Assembly (NCBI GenBank): GCA_030425055.1
Contig: JAUHVN010000074.1
Location: 1 to 10,620 of the forward strand
Length of the DNA stretch: 10,620 nt
DNA from: Actinomycetes bacterium
GTDB taxonomy: Bacteria; Actinomycetota; Actinomycetes; Actinomycetales; Microbacteriaceae
Reading direction: 5' to 3'
A model generated the notes under the pieces. It did no database searches. It was given only the letters and a program-made list of their open reading frames with translations, and had not been told where the DNA came from. This document shows positions 6,260 through 10,620 of the stretch, in pieces; the first letter of the stretch is position 1, and the number at the start of each line of letters is the position of its first letter. The translations under genes were made by a program, and so were the position numbers.

Positions 6260-6300
6260 GGACAGCGAACACATCATTTCTGCCACACTCGGGAGTCACC

Positions 6301-7284
6301 ATGAAGACCGTCGCGTGCATCGTCCAGCCCGGATTCGCGCCGTTCGAGTTCGGGGTCGCGTGCGAGGCGTTCGGCCTCGACCGCTCCGAGGACGGTGTGC
6401 CGAACTTCGACTTCCGAGTGGTCGCGCCCGATCCGGGTGTCGTGCCGTCGAAGATGGGCTTCTCGCTCAATGTCGAGCACGACCTGTCCTTCGCGTATGA
6501 GGCCGACCTGGTCGTGGTCTCGCCCACGCCGCGCGAGTGGTGGGGTCGTGTCGACGAGCGGGTGCTCGACGCGGTGCGAGACGCGGCCGATCGCGGCGCG
6601 TGGGTGATGAGCGTGTGCAGCGGGTCGTTCATCCTCGCCGCCTCCGGCGTCCTCGATGGCCGACGCGCCACGACCCACTGGATGTACGCGCCGACGATGG
6701 CCGCGATGTATCCGAAGATCGACGTCGACCCCGACGTGCTCTACGTGCAGGACGGCCGCATCATCACCAGCGCCGGCACGGCGGCGGGGCTCGATGCGTG
6801 TCTGCACCTGCTGCGGCAGGAGCTCGGCGCCGAGCTCACCAACCGCATCGCGCGGCGCATGGTCGTCGCGCCGCAGCGCGACGGTGGGCAGGCGCAGTTC
6901 ATCGACAAGCCGCTGCCGGTCGCGGCATCCCTCTCGCTCGCTCCGGTGACCGATTGGATGCTCGACAACCTGCGCGAGGAGCTCACCGTCGACCAGCTGG
7001 CCGCCAAGGCGCACATGTCGCCGCGCACGTTCGCGCGCCGGTTCAAGGCCGACTTCGGCGCGACGCCGGCCGCGTGGCTGGCGCGCCAGCGGATCATCCA
7101 CGCACAGCGGCTGCTCGAGACGACCGACCTCGGCCTCGACCGGATCGCCGACGAGAGCGGGTTCGGTTCGGCGGCGGTGCTGCGTCAGAACTTCGCGCGG
7201 ATCCTCGGGCTCACGCCCACCGCGTACCGCGCCCGGTTCACGTGCGCGCACGACGACGAGCGGATGCTGGCGCCCGTCGCGTGA
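6301..7284 (+). CDS. GlxA-family AraC-type transcriptional regulator with DJ-1/PfpI-like domain
   Basis: A 327-residue cytoplasmic regulator. Residues 1-175 form a class-I glutamine-amidotransferase/DJ-1-like domain: VACIVQPGFAPFEFGVACEAF, DLVVVSPTPREWW, and the nucleophile-elbow segment VMSVCSGSFILAASGVLDGRRATTHW. Cys106 and His126 are kept, although members are usually thought to sense a ligand rather than catalyse. Residues 228-312 carry the two AraC helix-turn-helix units: LTVDQLAAKAHMSPRTFARRF, then LDRIADESGFGSAAVLRQNF. The ending GLTPTAYRARF is typical. Length is usual for the family (about 320). The ATG follows GGGAG at five bases; an in-frame extension back to about 5977 crosses the hairpins, the microprotein and the promoter and is rejected. 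Ligand and targets are unknown; the flanking inverted repeat suggests autoregulation. The stop abuts the vapC stop with no gap. Confidence 0.9.
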   Translation: MKTVACIVQPGFAPFEFGVACEAFGLDRSEDGVPNFDFRVVAPDPGVVPSKMGFSLNVEHDLSFAYEADLVVVSPTPREWWGRVDERVLDAVRDAADRGAWVMSVCSGSFILAASGVLDGRRATTHWMYAPTMAAMYPKIDVDPDVLYVQDGRIITSAGTAAGLDACLHLLRQELGAELTNRIARRMVVAPQRDGGQAQFIDKPLPVAASLSLAPVTDWMLDNLREELTVDQLAAKAHMSPRTFARRFKADFGATPAAWLARQRIIHAQRLLETTDLGLDRIADESGFGSAAVLRQNFARILGLTPTAYRARFTCAHDDERMLAPVA

Positions 7285-7683
7285 CTACGGCGCCTCGAGG
7301 AGCCGCCAGCCCAACTGCCGTGCGGCGGCGCGATCGAACGTGACGATCTCGGTGGTGCCGAACAGGTCACCGCTCGCATCGATGAGCGCGTCGGCGAAGT
7401 CTGCACCCTCCTCGGCGAGTGCGAGGGCGCGCACGACGCTCTCGCCGTCCTCGAACTCGAGCGCGTCCGTCTCGACCAGAGACTGGAGCACCTTGAGGCG
7501 GGTGGTGCGCGGAATCCGGTATCCCCGATTCATGATCCAATCCAGTTCGACGAGCGTCACGTGGGTGACGAAGCCCGGCTGGTCGACCGTCAGCGAGTCG
7601 AGCAGACGCCTCGCTGCGATGAGCTGCGGCCCGTCGTCCTCGAGGATGAAGCGGGCGAGGACGTTCGTGTCGAGTCCGATCAC
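7285..7683 (-). CDS. vapC: VapC-type PIN-domain toxin
   Basis: A 132-residue PIN-domain ribonuclease, the expected toxin of a type II toxin-antitoxin pair; such enzymes cut tRNA, rRNA or mRNA using metal ions. The acidic residues line up with the family: Asp5 in MIGLDTNVLARFIL, Glu46 in THVTLVELDWI, Asp95 and Asp98 in GADFADALI, and Asp117 in EIVTFDRAAARQLG. All are present, so the active site appears intact. The start is GTG (7681-7683), overlapping the antitoxin stop by four bases (GTGA), so translation is coupled. Its stop directly abuts that of the GlxA-type regulator. The RNA target cannot be inferred. The DNA is GC-rich like the surroundings, with slightly more mixed codons, as often seen for mobile toxin-antitoxin modules. 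Confidence 0.9.
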   Translation of the reverse strand: MIGLDTNVLARFILEDDGPQLIAARRLLDSLTVDQPGFVTHVTLVELDWIMNRGYRIPRTTRLKVLQSLVETDALEFEDGESVVRALALAEEGADFADALIDASGDLFGTTEIVTFDRAAARQLGWRLLEAP

Positions 7684-7943
7684 CGCTCGAGGCTCCGCAT
7701 CACTGACTCCGCGGCGGCATCGCCTATCGCCTCGTTCATCTCCTCGATGGTGAGCGGCTTCTGCTCGGGTGTGTACAGCATCCCCTTCAGATCCTGGATC
7801 CTGCCGGTGCGCGCGATGATCCGGTACTGGCCGTTCGGAAGCTTGACGAAGAGCACTTTCGACCCGGCGACGAGGTTCAGCTCGTCGCGCACCTCCTTGG
7901 GGATCGTGATCTGTCCCTTGCTGGTGAGCGTTGCGGTGGGCAT
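7680..7943 (-). CDS. vapB: VapB-type antitoxin with AbrB/SpoVT DNA-binding domain
   Basis: An 87-residue antitoxin. Residues 1-47 form a swapped-hairpin AbrB/MazE-type DNA-binding domain: ATLTSKGQITIPKEVRDELNL, then GSKVLFVKLPNGQYRIIAR, with the diagnostic SKGQITIPK. Residues 48-87 (LKGMLYTPEQKPLTIEEMNEAI and following) are the flexible tail expected to wrap the toxin and block its active site. Two ATGs stand close together; the second (7941-7943) is chosen because AAAGGA lies six bases before it, whereas it touches the first directly. Such antitoxins usually repress their own promoter with the toxin, and an interrupted palindrome lies 27 bases upstream. The four-base overlap with vapC confirms a bicistron. 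Confidence 0.9.
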   Translation of the reverse strand: MPTATLTSKGQITIPKEVRDELNLVAGSKVLFVKLPNGQYRIIARTGRIQDLKGMLYTPEQKPLTIEEMNEAIGDAAAESVMRSLER

Positions 7944-7969
7944 CGGCATTCCTTTCAGAACAGGGTGAG

Positions 7970-7993
7970 CCTTACAAGCAGTATGCAGTAAGG
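7970..7993. promoter_or_regulatory. Candidate VapB operator, interrupted palindrome
   Basis: CCTTAC (7970-7975) and GTAAGG (7988-7993) are perfect inverted arms, with an inner pair GCA/TGC (7978-7980, 7984-7986) one half-base off the same centre. On the minus strand the core holds CATACT (7980-7985), a plausible -10 for vapBC giving a leader of about 30 bases. Binding here would cover that promoter. The site is 15 bases from the sulP -10 box, so it could also affect sulP. Confidence 0.5.
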
Positions 7994-8007
7994 AAACGAC
8001 CATTCGC

Positions 8008-8013
8008 TAGCGT
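8008..8013 (+). promoter_or_regulatory. -10 box of a leaderless sulP gene
   Basis: TAGCGT is followed by six bases (GTGATC) and then the GTG at 8020, the spacing of leaderless initiation. It decides the start: the GTG at 8014 directly touches the box and could not lie on such a transcript. Confidence 0.4.
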
Positions 8014-8019
8014 GTGATC

Positions 8020-9690
8020 GTGGCGCTGAATCCGCGGTCGTGGTTCTCGCGCAAGACCCTGCGCAAGGACCTCGTCGCGGGGGTCACGCTCGGCGTCGAG
8101 AGCGTGCCCGACGGCCTCGCGCAGGGGCTGCTGGCGGGGATCAATCCGCTGGCCGGCCTGTACGGCCACCTGTTCGGCATGGTCGGCGCGGCGCTGTTCA
8201 CCAGCAGCGCGTTCATGACCGTGCAGGTCACCGGGGCGATGGCGCTCATCGTCGCCGACTCGGGCCTCGAGACCCGCCCCGACCCCAGCCGCGCGCTGTA
8301 CACCCTCGCCATGATGAGCGGTGTCGTGCTGATCGCCGCGGGTCTGCTGCGGGGCGGTCGCATCGTGCGCTTCGTGCCGACCGCCGTCATGACCGGGTTC
8401 GTCACGGCCGTCGGCGTGAACATCGTGCTCGGTCAGCTCGGCAACTTCACCGGATACGACGCCGACGGCGTGAACCGGCTTGCCAAGGTCTTCGACCTCG
8501 GCCGCCACCTGCTCGACTGGAGCCTGCCCGCCGTCGTCGTCGGCGCGATCACGGTGCTCGCGATCGTCGTGCTGCAGCGCACCCCCGTCGGCGCTCTGGG
8601 GCTCGTGATCGCCGTCGTGATCGGATCCGTCAGCGGTGTGCTGCTCGACCTGTGGGTGCCGGCGGGCGTCGTCGTTCTCGACGACCTGGTCGCCGTGCCC
8701 GCCGCGCTGCCCGCGCCGGTGCTGCCGAGTCCCGACGACGTGCTGTTCCTGCTGCTGCCCGCCTTCTCCCTCGCGTTCGTCGCGATGGTGCAGGGGGCGG
8801 CCGTGTCGGCCGGCATCCCGACCAAGGACGGCAAGCCCGCCGACATCTCGCGCGACTACATCGGCCAGGGTGCCGGAAACATCCTCGCCGGGCTCTTCCG
8901 CGGCATGCCGGTGGGCGGCTCGATGTCGGGCTCGTCGCTCGTCGTGAAGTCGGGGGCGCAGACGCGGTTGGCGTTCTTCATCGCCGGGGCCGTGACGGCT
9001 CTCGTCATCCTCTTCGCGTCGGGGCTGGTCGCCTATGTCGCGATGCCGGCGCTCGCGGGTCTGCTCATCGTCGTCGGCATCACGGCGGTGAAGCCGAGTC
9101 GTATCATGTCGGTGATCAAGACCGGCCCGTTCCAGACCGCGATCATGGCGGTGACCTTCCTGCTCACGCTGCTGATCCCGCTGCAGTTCGCCGTGCTCGT
9201 CGGTGTGGGACTCGGCATCATCCTGTACGTCGGGCAGCAGTCCAATCACGTGCGCATCCGCCGCGTGGCCATCGCGGCCGACGGCCGGATGCGCGAGGAG
9301 GACCCGCCCGCGGTCGTCCCCGGCGGTGAGGTGCTCGTGCTGCAGCCGTACGGCAGCCTGTTCTTCGCCAGCGCGCCGACCTTCGAGAGGCAGCTGCCGG
9401 CGGTCAGCCGCGGCGAGGGGCCCGCCGTGGTGATCATCCGGTTGCGGGGGACCGATCAGATCGGGCTCGCACTCGTCGAGGTGCTGCGCAGATACGCGCA
9501 CGACCTGCAGTCGGCCGACTCGACGCTCAAGCTCGTCGTCAGTGAAGACCTCGTCGTCGCGCAGATGACCGCGGGCGGTCTCATCGGCGACGTCGGCGAG
9601 GGCAATGTGTACCGCGGCAGCGAGTGGGTGGGCGAGGCGCTGCGCCGGGCCCACGACGATGCCGAAGCAGAACTCGACGCGAGGCGCTGA
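8020..9690 (+). CDS. SulP-family inorganic anion transporter with STAS domain
   Basis: A 556-residue membrane transporter of the SLC26/SulP family, which carries sulfate, bicarbonate or other anions. The start region has RKDLVAGVTLGVESVPDGLAQGLLAGINPLAGLYGHLFG, the conserved first helices where the family has a Pro near the substrate site. About 10-14 hydrophobic helices span residues 17-405. The signature GQGAGNILAGLFRGMPVGGSMSGSS is at residues 282-306. The C-terminal residues 433-545 form a cytoplasmic STAS domain (VLVLQPYGSLFFASAPTFE), less conserved than in sulfate permeases. The start is GTG at 8020 by the leaderless promoter; GTG at 8014, two codons earlier, remains possible. No sulfate-assimilation genes are nearby, so sulfate versus bicarbonate is undecided. 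It is divergent from vapBC and followed by clpB after 60 bases. Confidence 0.9.
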   Translation: MALNPRSWFSRKTLRKDLVAGVTLGVESVPDGLAQGLLAGINPLAGLYGHLFGMVGAALFTSSAFMTVQVTGAMALIVADSGLETRPDPSRALYTLAMMSGVVLIAAGLLRGGRIVRFVPTAVMTGFVTAVGVNIVLGQLGNFTGYDADGVNRLAKVFDLGRHLLDWSLPAVVVGAITVLAIVVLQRTPVGALGLVIAVVIGSVSGVLLDLWVPAGVVVLDDLVAVPAALPAPVLPSPDDVLFLLLPAFSLAFVAMVQGAAVSAGIPTKDGKPADISRDYIGQGAGNILAGLFRGMPVGGSMSGSSLVVKSGAQTRLAFFIAGAVTALVILFASGLVAYVAMPALAGLLIVVGITAVKPSRIMSVIKTGPFQTAIMAVTFLLTLLIPLQFAVLVGVGLGIILYVGQQSNHVRIRRVAIAADGRMREEDPPAVVPGGEVLVLQPYGSLFFASAPTFERQLPAVSRGEGPAVVIIRLRGTDQIGLALVEVLRRYAHDLQSADSTLKLVVSEDLVVAQMTAGGLIGDVGEGNVYRGSEWVGEALRRAHDDAEAELDARR

Positions 9691-9702
9691 CGCTGGTAAA
9701 CT
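9674..9702 (+). promoter_or_regulatory. Promoter of clpB
   Basis: TCGACG (9674-9679) and TAAACT (9697-9702) are spaced by 17 bases and match four of six positions each to the vegetative -35 and -10 consensus. The -35 lies in the end of sulP. Initiation near 9709 would fall inside the HAIR element, leaving a leader of about 42 bases with AGGAG (9741-9745) five bases before the ATG. Confidence 0.45.
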
Positions 9703-9721
9703 TGAGTGCATACGACTCAAC
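9701..9721. promoter_or_regulatory. HAIR element (HspR-binding inverted repeat) before clpB
   Basis: CTTGAGT, seven bases, then ACTCAAC. This matches the known HspR operator CTTGAGT-N7-ACTCAAG at 13 of 14 defined bases, differing only at the last base. HspR represses dnaK and clpB operons in Streptomyces and mycobacteria. The site overlaps the -10 and predicted start of transcription, the expected place for repression. A further TTGAGT (9723-9728) forms a second dyad with the right arm. HspR itself is not in the window. Confidence 0.85.
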
Positions 9722-9750
9722 TTTGAGTCTCACGACTTCCAGGAGAACAC

Positions 9751-10620
9751 ATGAACGCCACTCAGATGCCCGGACAGGAGGACGCAGGCAGCGCCCTCGA
9801 GCAGTTCGGGATCAACCTCACCGACCGTGCGCGGCAGGGCAAGCTCGACCCCGTCATCGGCCGCGACAGCGAGATCCGGCGGGTCAGCCAGGTGCTCACC
9901 CGCCGCACGAAGAACAACCCGGTGCTCATCGGCGAGCCCGGCGTCGGCAAGACCGCCGTCGTCGAAGGGCTCGCGCAGCGCATCGTCGCGGGCGACGTCG
10001 CCGAGTCGCTCAAGGACAAGGAGCTCGTCACGCTCGACATCTCGGCGCTCGTCGCCGGCGCGATGTACCGCGGGCAGTTCGAAGAGCGGCTCAAGAGCGT
10101 GCTGAAGGAGATCACCGAGTCCGACGGCCGCATCATCACCTTCATCGACGAGCTGCACGTGCTGATGGGCGCGGGCGGCGGCGAGGGCTCCGTCGCGGCA
10201 TCCAACATGCTCAAGCCCATGCTCGCGCGCGGCGAGCTGCGCCTCATCGGCGCGACCACGCTCAACGAGTACCGCGAGTTCATCGAGAAGGATGCCGCGC
10301 TCGAGCGCCGCTTCCAGCAGGTCTACGTGGGTGAGCCGAGCGTCGAGGACACCGTCGCGATCCTGCGCGGGCTGAAGGGTCGCTACGAGGCCCACCACGG
10401 CGTCACGATCAACGACGGAGCGCTCGTCGCCGCCGCCGCTCTGTCGAACCGCTACATCCCCAGCCGCCAGCTGCCCGACAAGGCGATCGACCTCATCGAC
10501 GAGGCGATGAGCCGGCTGAAGATGGAGATCGACTCGAGCCCGATGGAGATCGACCAGCTGCGCCGGCAGCTCGACCGCATGCGTCTGGAAGAGCTCGCGC
10601 TCAAGAAGGAGAAGGACGAC
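9751..10620 (+). CDS. clpB: ClpB disaggregase, N-terminal part, lacking the usual N-domain
   Basis: The first 290 codons of a Hsp100 AAA+ chaperone that, with DnaK, threads aggregated proteins through a hexameric pore. After a short Gln/Gly tail (residues 1-13) the protein begins at once with SALEQFGINLTDRARQGKLDPVIGRD, the entry to the first ATPase domain. Visible are Walker A GEPGVGKT (61-68), pore loop GAMYRGQFEERL (103-114), Walker B IITFIDELH (128-136), the arginine-finger region ALERRFQQVY (183-192) and the box RYIPSRQLPDKAIDLIDEA (234-252). Residues from about 263 start the charged coiled-coil middle domain, favouring ClpB over ClpC. The usual N-terminal Clp repeat domain of about 140 residues is missing; AGGAG and the HAIR promoter lie directly before this ATG, so the short form is genuine. 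The frame is open to the window end. Confidence 0.9.
   Translation, partial: MNATQMPGQEDAGSALEQFGINLTDRARQGKLDPVIGRDSEIRRVSQVLTRRTKNNPVLIGEPGVGKTAVVEGLAQRIVAGDVAESLKDKELVTLDISALVAGAMYRGQFEERLKSVLKEITESDGRIITFIDELHVLMGAGGGEGSVAASNMLKPMLARGELRLIGATTLNEYREFIEKDAALERRFQQVYVGEPSVEDTVAILRGLKGRYEAHHGVTINDGALVAAAALSNRYIPSRQLPDKAIDLIDEAMSRLKMEIDSSPMEIDQLRRQLDRMRLEELALKKEKDD

Larger units (their letters stand above)
6213..6285. promoter_or_regulatory. Candidate shared operator with TGGCAG half-sites
   Basis: TGGCAGAAATG (6213-6223) and CATTTCTGCCA (6275-6285) are perfect 11-base inverted arms, 51 bases apart. A further TGGCAG occurs at 6251-6256, inside GCCACGAGTGGC (6243-6254, arms of five). The left arm covers the start codon and part of the -10 of the microprotein; the right arm lies between the promoter and ribosome site of the regulator. 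The layout suits an AraC-type regulator binding both promoters. Confidence 0.5.

Noticed and set aside
5977..6300. In-frame extension of the GlxA-type regulator upstream of 6301
   Set aside because: It would translate through hairpins, the microprotein and the promoter region. The protein from 6301 begins exactly at the domain, with a good ribosome site.
7288..7306. Palindrome CGGCGCCTCGAGGAGCCG at the regulator/vapC junction as a terminator
   Set aside because: It has no loop and an internal mismatch, so would be a poor hairpin. It is explained by the last codons of vapC.
7944..8003. Longer start for the VapB antitoxin
   Set aside because: The extension covers the likely promoter, palindrome and ribosome site, and the domain starts naturally at the ATG at 7943.
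7972..9720. Very long open frame opposite sulP, rich in His, Arg, Asp and Gly
   Set aside because: It mirrors sulP codons with GC-rich third positions and has a low-complexity composition typical of antisense frames. sulP on the other strand has clear family motifs.
1..10620. CRISPR array, tRNA, rRNA, insertion sequence or phage genes
   Set aside because: I saw no regularly spaced repeats, no cloverleaf-like sequence, no transposase motifs and no structural phage genes.

Overview
The window is GC-rich, and codons ending in G or C dominate every gene. Several features point to an actinobacterium, most likely Microbacteriaceae and probably Microbacterium-like: an F420-type luciferase-like oxidoreductase, a GAP/Sap-family membrane protein, a DUF6325 protein next to a SHOCT protein, a HAIR (HspR-binding) element before clpB, and apparent leaderless genes. 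This placement is inference from gene content and sequence style. I see no rRNA, tRNA, CRISPR array, insertion sequence or prophage. The window looks chromosomal, with one small toxin-antitoxin insert.

Layout. 1-436 (+) is the 3' end of an AI-2E/PerM-family transporter. It overlaps tail-to-tail with a leftward block of five genes: SHOCT protein (429-788), DUF6325 protein (803-1216), six-helix GAP-family membrane protein (1275-1946), LLM-class oxidoreductase (2009-2857) and an unrecognised 197-residue protein (2854-3447) whose stop codon overlaps the oxidoreductase start (ATGA). Promoter-like -10 boxes suggest at least two transcription units in this block. Divergent from it at 3543-5969 (+) is a two-gene operon of GT4-type glycosyltransferases, followed by nested GC-rich hairpins (5987-6049). 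A 38-codon membrane microprotein (6097-6213, -) is divergent from a GlxA-type AraC regulator with a DJ-1/PfpI-like domain (6301-7284, +). Between them lies an 11-bp perfect inverted repeat, a candidate shared operator. A VapBC toxin-antitoxin pair (7285-7943, -) abuts the regulator tail-to-tail and is divergent from a SulP anion transporter with a STAS domain (8020-9690, +). The window ends in the 5' part of clpB (9751 onward), preceded by a near-perfect HAIR element.

How the parts work together. The tandem glycosyltransferases probably perform consecutive steps on one glycolipid or glycan acceptor. The regulator may control itself and the microprotein through the repeated TGGCAG half-site. 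VapB may bind the interrupted palindrome at 7970-7993, which also lies upstream of sulP. HspR is expected to repress clpB. I found no clear new multi-gene defence or metabolic system. The least explained items are the microprotein with its operator, the 197-residue gene, the DUF6325/SHOCT pair, the clpB that lacks an N-domain, and a marked preference for the heptamer GGATGCC over GGACGCC.
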